Source: Streptomyces sp. TRM70350 | GTDB lineage: Bacteria; Actinomycetota; Actinomycetes; Streptomycetales; Streptomycetaceae | Assembly: GCF_019219825.1 (NCBI RefSeq) | Contig: NZ_JAHUXH010000013.1 | Span: 1 to 64,000, forward strand | Reading direction: 5' to 3' | Length of the DNA: 64,000 nt | Shown here: positions 38,955 through 45,699 of the stretch, piece after piece | How positions within the stretch are numbered: position 1 is the first letter of the stretch | How the letters are laid out: each line of letters starts with the position of its first letter | Program-made: the position numbers and the translations under genes | The notes under the pieces: generated by a model | What the model saw: the letters and a program-made list of their open reading frames with translations, nothing else | What the model was told of the DNA's origin: nothing | The model's database searches: none

Positions 38955-39998
38955 GTGGACGTACAGAAGAAGCTCGACGAGATCGTCGCGGCGGTCTCCA
39001 GTGCCCGGGGCATGCCCATGTCGGCCTCGTGCGTGGTCAACCGCGCCGACCTGCTCGCCATGCTGGAAGAGGTGCGCGCGGCCCTGCCCGACTCCCTCGC
39101 CCAGGCCCAGGAGCTGATCGGCGACCGCGAGCAGATGGTCGAGCAGGCCCGCCAGGAGGCCGAGCGGATCATCCAGGGCGCGCACGCCGAGCGCGGCTCG
39201 CTGATCTCCGACACCGAGGTCGCCCGCCGCTCCCAGGCCGAGGCCGACCGGATCCTCGCCGAGGCCCGCAAGGAGGCCGAGGAGATCCGCGCCGAGGCCG
39301 ACGACTACGTGGACTCCAAGCTGGCCAACTTCGAGGTCGTCCTCACCAAGACCCTCGGCTCCGTCGGCCGCGGCCGCGAGAAGCTGCTCGGCACCGGCCC
39401 CGGCCTCGACGAGCAGGGGTACGAGGACGAGGACGCCCCCGAGCGCAGCCACGACCCGGAGACGCTGCGCCGCACCGCCGACGAGTACGTCGACGTCAAG
39501 CTCGGCGCCTTCGAGGCGGTCCTCGCCAAGACCCTGGAGGCGGTCGGCCGCGGCCGGCAGAAGCTGCACGGCCGGATCGCCACCGACGACCTCGGCTCCC
39601 TCGACACCACCACCGTCCAGCACAGCAGCGACGCCGACTACCTCGCCGACCTCGCCGCCATGGCCGACACCCCGGCCGAGCCCGCCCAGCCACCGGCGGT
39701 CCCGGCCCAGCAGCCGTACGCCACCCAGGACGCCTACGCCTACCAGCAGCAGCCTCCGCAGCAGCCGCAGCAGGATCCCTACGGCTACCAGCAGCAGTAC
39801 GCCCAGCAGGACCCCTACGGCTACCAGCAGGCCGATCCGTACGCGGCGTACCCGCAGCAGCCCGCGTACGATCCGCACCAGCAGACCTACGCGCAGCAGC
39901 AGCAGACGCAGGGCCTCGACGAGACCAGTCTCTTCGACACCAGCATGATCAGCGCGGAGCAGCTGCGGGCGTACGAACAGGGCCGCGGCAACGGCTGA
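38955..39998 (+). CDS. DivIVA/ATP-synthase-b-like coiled-coil protein
   Basis: A 347-residue cytoplasmic protein. Residues about 40-115 are a strong coiled coil (REQMVEQARQEAERIIQ and EARKEAEEIRAEADDYVD). A motif then occurs twice: YVDSKLANFEVVLTKTLGSV near 116 and YVDVKLGAFEAVLAKTLEAV near 177. Residues about 250-320 form a Gln/Tyr/Pro-rich low-complexity segment with a DPYGYQQ repeat. It is annotated in streptomycetes as a cell-division initiation or DivIVA-like protein, but it lacks the N-terminal DivIVA membrane-binding loop I would expect. Start is GTG. Role in growth or division is inference. Confidence 0.8.
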   Translation: MDVQKKLDEIVAAVSSARGMPMSASCVVNRADLLAMLEEVRAALPDSLAQAQELIGDREQMVEQARQEAERIIQGAHAERGSLISDTEVARRSQAEADRILAEARKEAEEIRAEADDYVDSKLANFEVVLTKTLGSVGRGREKLLGTGPGLDEQGYEDEDAPERSHDPETLRRTADEYVDVKLGAFEAVLAKTLEAVGRGRQKLHGRIATDDLGSLDTTTVQHSSDADYLADLAAMADTPAEPAQPPAVPAQQPYATQDAYAYQQQPPQQPQQDPYGYQQQYAQQDPYGYQQADPYAAYPQQPAYDPHQQTYAQQQQTQGLDETSLFDTSMISAEQLRAYEQGRGNG

Positions 39999-40126
39999 CG
40001 CCGCCGATTGGGCCGTCGGCGCATGGTCCAGTATCCTGGCTCTTCGGTCGCGCGTACGTCCGCGATCAGCGCTGCCCGGGAACACCGAGGGCAGCGTCCA
40101 CCGAGCTCACAAGATCGAAAGCAGGA

Positions 40127-40774
40127 ATGGCTCTGAACGCCCGCCTCGACCACCGCAAGCCTCTCGTGTTCGACACACACGAGCTGGGGCGGCGGCCCGG
40201 TGCGCTGCAGCGCCTGACCCGCACGGTCGACGCCCCGAAGGACCTCGGTCTGAAGGACGTCATCGGAGTGCCGGAAGGCGCCCCGGTGGAGCTCGAACTC
40301 CGCCTGGAGTCGGTCATGGAAGGTGTCCTTGTCACAGGCACCGCCCGTGCACGGGCCGAGGGGGAGTGCGTAAGGTGTCTGGAGCCGGTCGAGCTGGAGC
40401 TCGAAGCGGACTTCCAGGAGATGTTCTCGTACCCTGACGTCGACGATCGGGGCCGCGTGCACCACGCGGAACCCGGCGACGACGCCGAGGACGACGAGGA
40501 CAGGCTCTTCCTCGAGGACGGCATGTTCGACCTCGAACCTCTGCTGCGCGATGCGGTGGTGCTCGCACTGCCGATGCAGCCGGTGTGCCAGGAAGACTGC
40601 CCAGGACTGTGTGCCGAGTGTGGCGCACGCCTCGCGGACGACCCGGACCACCACCACGACGCCGTCGACATCCGTTGGGCGGCACTGCAGGGACTCGCCG
40701 ATTCACTCGAACCCGGCGATAAGGACGACAAGAGCGGCGCCGAAGCGGGCGTCGACGAGAAGCAGGAGAAGTAG
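40127..40774 (+). CDS. DUF177 (YceD-like) protein
   Basis: A 215-residue YceD/DUF177 protein. Recognisable are ARLDHRKPLVFDTHELGRRP, VTGTARARAEGECVRCLEPV, an acidic stretch EDDEDRLFLEDGMFDLEPLL, and a cysteine cluster CQEDCPGLCAECG near residue 165. Two CxxC pairs suggest metal binding. Families of this type precede rpmF in most bacteria and have been linked to 23S rRNA or ribosomal assembly, which fits the two-base gap to rpmF. ATG at 40127. Precise role unknown. Confidence 0.88.
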   Translation: MALNARLDHRKPLVFDTHELGRRPGALQRLTRTVDAPKDLGLKDVIGVPEGAPVELELRLESVMEGVLVTGTARARAEGECVRCLEPVELELEADFQEMFSYPDVDDRGRVHHAEPGDDAEDDEDRLFLEDGMFDLEPLLRDAVVLALPMQPVCQEDCPGLCAECGARLADDPDHHHDAVDIRWAALQGLADSLEPGDKDDKSGAEAGVDEKQEK

Positions 40775-40776
40775 CC

Positions 40777-40950
40777 GTGGCTGTTCCGAAGCGGAAGATG
40801 TCGCGCAGCAACACGCGCCACCGCCGGTCGCAGTGGAAGGCTGCGGTCCCCACCCTGGTTGCGTGCGAGCGCTGCCACGAGCCCAAGCAGCAGCACATCG
40901 CGTGCCCGTCGTGCGGCACCTACAACAAGCGCCAGGTCCTCGAGGTCTGA
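40777..40950 (+). CDS. rpmF: 50S ribosomal protein L32
   Basis: A 57-residue ribosomal protein. The sequence starts VAVPKRKMSRSNTRHRRSQW and carries two cysteine pairs, CERC and CPSC, the zinc-ribbon (C+) form. The GTG start has GGAG eight bases upstream and lies two bases after the DUF177 stop. The DUF177-rpmF-rnc order is widely conserved. Confidence 0.95.
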   Translation: MAVPKRKMSRSNTRHRRSQWKAAVPTLVACERCHEPKQQHIACPSCGTYNKRQVLEV

Positions 40951-40969
40951 GCGGCTGGTGAGAGGCACT

Positions 40970-41884
40970 GTGTCCACACCGAAGAAGCAGTCTTCCCGCG
41001 CGAGCGGGGGTGGACCGGACAACCAGGCCTCGTCCCACACGCTTCTGGAAGGGCGGCTCGGCTACAAGGTCGAGTCCGCCCTTCTGGTGCGAGCGCTGAC
41101 CCACCGTTCCTACGCGTACGAGAACGGCGGTCTGCCGACGAACGAGCGGCTGGAGTTCCTCGGGGACTCCGTGCTCGGCCTCGTCGTCACCGACACGCTG
41201 TACCGCACCCACCCCGACCTGCCCGAGGGCCAGCTGGCCAAGCTGCGGGCCGCGGTGGTGAACTCGCGCGCGCTGGCGGACGTGGGGCGGACGCTCGACC
41301 TCGGCTCCTTCATCCGGCTCGGCCGCGGTGAAGAGGGCACGGGCGGCCGGGACAAGGCATCGATCCTCGCCGACACCCTCGAAGCGGTGATCGGCGCGGT
41401 CTATCTCGACCAGGGCCTGGACTCGGCGGCGGAGCTGGTGCACCGCCTGTTCGACCCGCTGATCGAGAAGTCCTCGAACCTCGGAGCCGGCCTGGACTGG
41501 AAGACATCCCTCCAGGAACTCACCGCGACCGAGGGGCTCGGCGTGCCCGAGTACCTGGTCACGGAGACCGGCCCCGACCACGAGAAGACCTTCACTGCTG
41601 CCGCCCGCGTCGGAGGCGTCTCGTACGGCACCGGCACCGGCCGCAGCAAGAAGGAGGCGGAGCAGCAGGCCGCCGAGTCCGCCTGGCGGTCCATCCGCGC
41701 GGCCGCGGACGAACGCGCCAAGGCCGCCTCGGCCACGGGCGCGGCACCGGCCGTGGACGCGGTCCCGCTGACGGACGGCGCGGTGCCCACCGAGGCGGCG
41801 GCCGTGGAGGCCACCAAGGCGGCCCCGGCCGCCGGGACCGCCGCGGACGGCGACAGCATGGGCGCCCCCTCGGCGTCGGGCTGA
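40970..41884 (+). CDS. rnc: Ribonuclease III
   Basis: A 304-residue double-strand-specific endoribonuclease that processes rRNA and mRNA. In S. coelicolor the orthologue (AbsB) is a global regulator of antibiotic production. The signature NERLEFLGDSVLGLVV lies near residues 57-72, the second acidic site ADTLEAVIGAVYLDQG near 132-147, and a C-terminal dsRNA-binding domain (WKTSLQELTA to KKEAEQQAAESAW) near 180-245. The last 60 residues are Ala/Thr-rich and non-conserved. The GTG at 40970 has GAGAGG four bases upstream; GTG at 40958 is an alternative. Confidence 0.96.
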   Translation: MSTPKKQSSRASGGGPDNQASSHTLLEGRLGYKVESALLVRALTHRSYAYENGGLPTNERLEFLGDSVLGLVVTDTLYRTHPDLPEGQLAKLRAAVVNSRALADVGRTLDLGSFIRLGRGEEGTGGRDKASILADTLEAVIGAVYLDQGLDSAAELVHRLFDPLIEKSSNLGAGLDWKTSLQELTATEGLGVPEYLVTETGPDHEKTFTAAARVGGVSYGTGTGRSKKEAEQQAAESAWRSIRAAADERAKAASATGAAPAVDAVPLTDGAVPTEAAAVEATKAAPAAGTAADGDSMGAPSASG

Positions 41885-41904
41885 CCGGCTCCGGCCACAC
41901 AGCA

Positions 41905-41968
41905 CCTGCGGAAACGCAGGAGAACAGCACACCCGAGCGCCCGCCCCAGCCCCGGGGCGGGCGCTCGG
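41905..41968 (+). terminator. Double hairpin between rnc and mutM
   Basis: First, CCTGCG and CGCAGG around a GAAA tetraloop (41905-41920). Second, 15-base perfect arms beginning CCGAGCGCC and ending GGCGCTCGG (41933-41968). The second is a strong terminator; the first may be an RNA processing site. Confidence 0.8.
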
Positions 41969-41999
41969 CTCGTACGACGGTTTGGACGGGGGAGGCGCG

Positions 42000-42860
42000 A
42001 TGCCCGAGTTGCCCGAGGTGGAGGTCGTCCGGCGGGGACTGGAGCAGTGGGTCGCCCACCGGACCGTCACCGACGTCGAGGTGCTGCACCCACGTGCCGT
42101 ACGCCGTCACCTCGCCGGCGCCGACGACTTCGCGCACTGCCTGAAGGGCCACCGTGTCGGCACCCCGAGCCGGCGCGGCAAGTACCTGTGGCTGCCGCTG
42201 GCGGACACCGGCCAGGCGATCCTCGCCCACCTCGGCATGAGCGGCCAGCTCCTGGTCCAGCCGCACACGGCACCCGACGAGAAGCACTTGCGTATCCGCG
42301 TCCGGTTCGCCGACGCCCTCGGCACCGAGCTGCGCTTCGTCGACCAACGCACCTTCGGCGGTCTGTCCTTGCACGACACCACCCCCGACGGCCTGCCCGA
42401 CGTCATCGCGCACATCGCCCGCGACCCCCTCGATGCGCAGTTCGACGACGAGGCCTTCCACCAGGCGCTGCGCCGCAAGCGCAGCACCGTCAAACGCGCC
42501 CTGCTGGACCAGTCCTTGATCAGTGGCGTCGGCAACATCTACGCGGACGAGGCCCTCTGGCGCGCCCGCCTCCACTACGACCGCCCGACGTCCCCCTTCA
42601 CTCGCCCGCGCACGCTCGAACTCCTCGGCCACATCAGGGACGTGCTGAACGCCGCCCTGTCGGTGGGCGGCACGAGCTTCGACAGCCTGTACGTCAACGT
42701 CAACGGCGAGTCGGGCTACTTCGACCGCTCGCTCGACGCGTACGGACGTGAGGGGCTGCCCTGCCGCAGGTGCGGTACGGCGATGCGCCGACGCCCGTGG
42801 ATGAACCGGTCCAGCTACTACTGCCCGAAGTGTCAGCGGCCGCCGCGCATCTCGTCGTAG
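42000..42860 (+). CDS. mutM: Formamidopyrimidine-DNA glycosylase
   Basis: A 286-residue base-excision repair enzyme removing 8-oxoguanine and formamidopyrimidines. The N-terminal PELPEVEVVRRGL supplies the catalytic proline and glutamate; RRGKYLWLPL holds the conserved lysine; SGVGNIYADEALW is the helix-two-turn-helix; and the C-terminus has a zinc finger CRRCGT to CPKC. ATG follows GGGGAGG. Its last 28 bases overlap the end of the convergent HxlR gene. Confidence 0.95.
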   Translation: MPELPEVEVVRRGLEQWVAHRTVTDVEVLHPRAVRRHLAGADDFAHCLKGHRVGTPSRRGKYLWLPLADTGQAILAHLGMSGQLLVQPHTAPDEKHLRIRVRFADALGTELRFVDQRTFGGLSLHDTTPDGLPDVIAHIARDPLDAQFDDEAFHQALRRKRSTVKRALLDQSLISGVGNIYADEALWRARLHYDRPTSPFTRPRTLELLGHIRDVLNAALSVGGTSFDSLYVNVNGESGYFDRSLDAYGREGLPCRRCGTAMRRRPWMNRSSYYCPKCQRPPRISS

Positions 42861-43228
42861 CGCGCCCGGGCGGCGAGGACCTCGTCCATCCGCCCCTCCA
42901 GGTGATGGATGAGCGCCAGCAGGCGCTCGGCGACCTCGTGTCCGAGGGGCGTCAGCTCGTAGTCCACGCGGGGCGGGTTGGTCGGCTGGGCCTCGCGGTG
43001 CACCAGGCCGTCGCGCTCCAGCGCGTGCAGGGTCTGGGAGAGCATCTTCTCGCTCACCCCGTCGACCCGGCGGCGCAGCTCGTTGAAGCGCAGCGAGCCC
43101 TCGTGCAGGGCGCCGAGGGTGAGCGCGCCCCAGCGGCCCGTGATGTGCTCCAGCGTGCCCCGGGACGGGCAGGCCTTGGAGAACACGTCGTACGGGAGGT
43201 CCTGCTCAGGTGTGCGCCCGACGGTCAT
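42833..43228 (-). CDS. HxlR-family transcriptional regulator
   Basis: A 131-residue winged-helix regulator of the HxlR type. Visible are CPSRGTLEHITGRWGALTLG near residue 19, the recognition region RFNELRRRVDGVSEKMLSQT, and LERDGLVHREAQPTNPPRVD as the wing. The single cysteine near residue 19 is at the place where HypR/QorR-like members sense quinones or oxidants, so redox sensing is possible. ATG at 43228. An inverted repeat lies 40 bases upstream. No target gene is obvious beyond itself. Confidence 0.88.
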   Translation of the reverse strand: MTVGRTPEQDLPYDVFSKACPSRGTLEHITGRWGALTLGALHEGSLRFNELRRRVDGVSEKMLSQTLHALERDGLVHREAQPTNPPRVDYELTPLGHEVAERLLALIHHLEGRMDEVLAARARYDEMRGGR

Positions 43229-43267
43229 GCCCCAAGCGTACGGGCGGACAGCGCTGACCAATAGGTT

Positions 43268-43288
43268 GCGCTCACCATCAGTGAGCGC
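43268..43288. promoter_or_regulatory. Inverted repeat upstream of the HxlR gene
   Basis: GCGCTCAC and GTGAGCGC flank CATCA, 40 bases before the HxlR start on its promoter side. Candidate autoregulatory operator. Confidence 0.5.
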
Positions 43289-43303
43289 TCGGCCGGGCTG
43301 GTA

Positions 43304-43322
43304 CCAATGCCGTCGGCATTGG
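43304..43322 (-). terminator. Terminator after the CAP-domain gene
   Basis: CCAATGCC and GGCATTGG around GTC, two bases beyond the stop of the minus-strand CAP gene. Confidence 0.7.
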
Positions 43323-43324
43323 GG

Positions 43325-44464
43325 CTAGTACCCGAAGGCCTGCGTCCACCACGGGCCGCCCGGCCCGTAGTGCGCACCGACGCCGAGTGTCTTGAAGTCG
43401 CAGTTCAGGATGTTGGCCCGGTGCCCGGGGCTGTTCATCCAGGCCTCCATGACGGCCGCCGCGTCCGCCTGGCCCCGGGCTATGTTCTCGCCGCCGAGGT
43501 TGGTTATGCCGGCCGCCTCCGCGCGGTCCCAGGGGGTGCGCCCGCTGGGGTCGGTGTGGGCGAAGAAGCCCTGCTCGGCCATGGCCTCGCTGAAGTTCCC
43601 GGCCAGCTCCGCGAGCGCGCTGTTCGCGGCCAGCGGGCTGCACCCGGCTTTGGCGCGCTCGTCGTTGACGAGCTTGAGCACCTCGGCCTCGGCGGCGGTC
43701 TCCGGGGAGATCGTCACCGGCGGGGTGGTCCGCTGCGTCGGCACCTGCGAGGGCGTACGGGACGGGGTCGGCGTCGGCTTCTTCGACGACGGGGTGGTCG
43801 TCGGCTTCTTGGAGGGGGTCTTGGTGACCGGCGCCTTCGTCGTCGGTGCCTTGGTGGTGGGCTTCGCCGACGAGGTCGAGGGGGAGGCCGACGGTGACGT
43901 GGAGCGCTCGGTGCCGCGGCTGGTCGACGGGCCGCCGCTGGGGCGCGTCTCGGCGGTGCCGGACGTGCCGCCCTGCGGGGACTCGGTGTTGATCGGCGTG
44001 TCACCGGCCTGCACCTTGTCGGCGCCGCCCCCGCCGAGCGTGTAGGTGTCGCCGCCGGGCAGGACGCCGGTGGCGACCGCGACCGCGCCGATCGCGACCG
44101 CGGCGGAGACACCGAGCAGACCGGTGCGGACGGGCGTCATGCCCTTCTTCTTGCGGCGGGGCGAGCGGCCGCTCCGGGAGGCGCCGTCGGGGCCGAAGAC
44201 CTCGGCCGCCGGGAAGGTCACGGTGGCTCCGGACGGGTCCGTGCCGCGGCCCCCGGCGTGGGCGTCGTCCGGGGCGAAGAGATAGGCCTCGCTCTTCGAG
44301 ACCGCCTCGGCGTACGCCTCCGGGTTCGGATACGGCGCCGCCGGGTCGCCCATGGGCGAGTGCTGCGGGGTCTGGTCTCCCACGGCGGGGCTGTTCGTCT
44401 CGTCGGCCCCCGTGGCGCGGCCCGTGGCGGCGCGGCCGGCGGCGGAGCGTCGGTGGCGTCCCAT
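43325..44464 (-). CDS. Membrane-anchored CAP/SCP-domain protein
   Basis: A 379-residue protein. About 110 hydrophilic residues ending in RRKKKG precede one membrane helix near 113-134 (LLGVSAAVAIGAVAVATGV). Outside is a long Ser/Thr/Pro-rich linker (about 140-255, with KAPTTKAP and KKPTPTP repeats), then a CAP/SCP domain from about 264: VLKLVNDERAKAGCSPL, AGNFSEAMAEQGFFAHTDP and the GGENIARG and SPGHRANILN signatures. It is likely secreted across the membrane and held in the wall. ATG at 44464 has AGGAAGG seven bases upstream. Enzymatic function of bacterial CAP domains is uncertain. Confidence 0.88.
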   Translation of the reverse strand: MGRHRRSAAGRAATGRATGADETNSPAVGDQTPQHSPMGDPAAPYPNPEAYAEAVSKSEAYLFAPDDAHAGGRGTDPSGATVTFPAAEVFGPDGASRSGRSPRRKKKGMTPVRTGLLGVSAAVAIGAVAVATGVLPGGDTYTLGGGGADKVQAGDTPINTESPQGGTSGTAETRPSGGPSTSRGTERSTSPSASPSTSSAKPTTKAPTTKAPVTKTPSKKPTTTPSSKKPTPTPSRTPSQVPTQRTTPPVTISPETAAEAEVLKLVNDERAKAGCSPLAANSALAELAGNFSEAMAEQGFFAHTDPSGRTPWDRAEAAGITNLGGENIARGQADAAAVMEAWMNSPGHRANILNCDFKTLGVGAHYGPGGPWWTQAFGY

Positions 44465-44512
44465 GTGATGGCCTTCCTCGTCCTCGCGGTCCACTCGTCC
44501 GTTTGATCAACA

Positions 44513-44536
44513 AAACTCACTCGATCGAGTGGGTTT
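44513..44536. promoter_or_regulatory. 24-bp palindrome between the CAP gene and acyP
   Basis: The core CACTCGATCGAGTG is a perfect 14-bp palindrome, and AAAC/GTTT flanks extend it to 24 bp with one T-G mismatch. It lies 48 bases upstream of the CAP gene start and 87 bases upstream of acyP. Candidate operator. Confidence 0.6.
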
Positions 44537-44623
44537 CATATGAGATTCATTGGGGCTGGACGGTACCGCATGGCGCTGGGGGAGGAAGTGTCCCGAGCGG
44601 CATCGGCCGGTTAGGTTGCACCC

Positions 44624-44905
44624 ATGAGCGAGGATGTGCGGTTGGTCGCCTGGGTGCGAGGACGCGTCCAAGGTGTGGGTTTCCGCTGGTACACCCGGGC
44701 CAAGGCCCTGGAGATCGGCGGTCTGAGTGGTTTTGCTCTCAATTTGGACGACGGACGGGTCCAGGTGGTCGCGGAAGGCTCACGCGAGGGCTGTCAGGGG
44801 CTGCTGGACTGGCTCCAGGGTGACGACACGCCCGGGCGCGTGGACGGCGTCACCGAGATCTGGGACACACCTCGCGGCGGCTACGACGGCTTCGCCGTCC
44901 GCTGA
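44624..44905 (+). CDS. acyP: Acylphosphatase
   Basis: A 93-residue acylphosphatase that hydrolyses acyl phosphates. The phosphate-binding loop RGRVQGVGFRWYTR near residues 11-24 carries the catalytic arginine, and the catalytic asparagine lies in GFALNLDDGRVQV near 37-49. ATG at 44624 has no Shine-Dalgarno; a TAGGTT -10-like hexamer ends six bases before it, so a leaderless transcript is possible. Confidence 0.93.
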   Translation: MSEDVRLVAWVRGRVQGVGFRWYTRAKALEIGGLSGFALNLDDGRVQVVAEGSREGCQGLLDWLQGDDTPGRVDGVTEIWDTPRGGYDGFAVR

Positions 44906-45285
44906 CATCTGACGGTACGAGGACCCTCGCGGCGGTGCCGGAGCATGCCCAAGGCGGCTGTCCGGAGCGAAAACGAGCAGGTGATTGCCAAGAAACGCTT
45001 GCCGTGGCAGGCTCCAGGCGCAAAGATGACCGCCACGCCCTGAGGGCCCCGCGTCAGTCGCCGCGCCGCCGTGTCCGGCCGTGTGCCACCGGGTTGTCCC
45101 CCAATACAGGGCGTGATCGTGTTGACCGTCAAACTTTTTGGTGAGACGCTGAAAGCCCCGCGCACCTTAGCTGTTTGGCATGGATGAACGGCAGCACAAC
45201 TCCACAGTGCCAAGCGGCCGCGGGTGCGAATCCCTCACGACCCACACCGCATCGGTCGGTCACTCAGTGTGGAGGACCATCCATC
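44906..45285. other. 380-bp intergenic region before the small coiled-coil gene
   Basis: No convincing gene on either strand. An antisense frame through 44881-45213 lacks any family resemblance. TTGACC at 45122 is -35-like but has no fitting -10 at 16-18 bases. No RNA gene was recognised. Confidence 0.5.
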
Positions 45286-45492
45286 ATGGCAAAGGCGCTT
45301 CTCGGTTACGTCGGCGGCTCCGACCCTCGACTCCTCGCCGAGATGCGACGGCTCCAGCAGCGTGTACAGGACCTGGAATCCGAGCTCGTACGGATCCAGG
45401 CGGAGAACGACGCGCTGACGGCTGCCGCTTCTCACCACGACAGGATCATGGAGAGCGTCGACGCACACCAGGCGGAGCCTGCGCTCACCTGA
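45286..45492 (+). CDS. Small conserved coiled-coil protein
   Basis: A 68-residue protein: MAKALLGYVGGSDPRLLAEM followed by a heptad-like helix RRLQQRVQDLESELVRIQAE and a polar tail. The helix suggests a short dimeric coiled coil. It has no membrane segment or cysteine. The ATG follows GGAGGA at nine bases, and a terminator lies 70 bases downstream, so it is an independent unit just before smc. I recall similar small ORFs at this place in other streptomycetes, but no function. Confidence 0.75.
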   Translation: MAKALLGYVGGSDPRLLAEMRRLQQRVQDLESELVRIQAENDALTAAASHHDRIMESVDAHQAEPALT

Positions 45493-45561
45493 TCACTGCA
45501 TCGCACAACGACACGCAGTGGTTGGGCTGCCCGTATCAACCGCTAAGTTGTCAGAAGTTGC

Positions 45562-45583
45562 AAGGGACGCTTCGGCGTCCCTT
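45562..45583 (+). terminator. Terminator upstream of smc
   Basis: AAGGGACGC and GCGTCCCTT around a TTCG tetraloop, followed by CTTTCTTT. It isolates the small coiled-coil gene from smc. Confidence 0.88.
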
Positions 45584-45699
45584 CTTTCTTTCCCCCGGCA
45601 TCCTTTCAGAGCCTTTAACGTTTGGTGTGCCCTCGGCGTTCAGGGGCGAAACCGCGGGTTCATGGAGTGAGACAACCCCGGAAGGTAGAGTCCAGCGGC

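Noticed and set aside
44881..45213. 110-codon minus-strand frame overlapping the acyP end
   Set aside because: No ribosome site or family resemblance; cysteine-rich composition unlike its neighbours.
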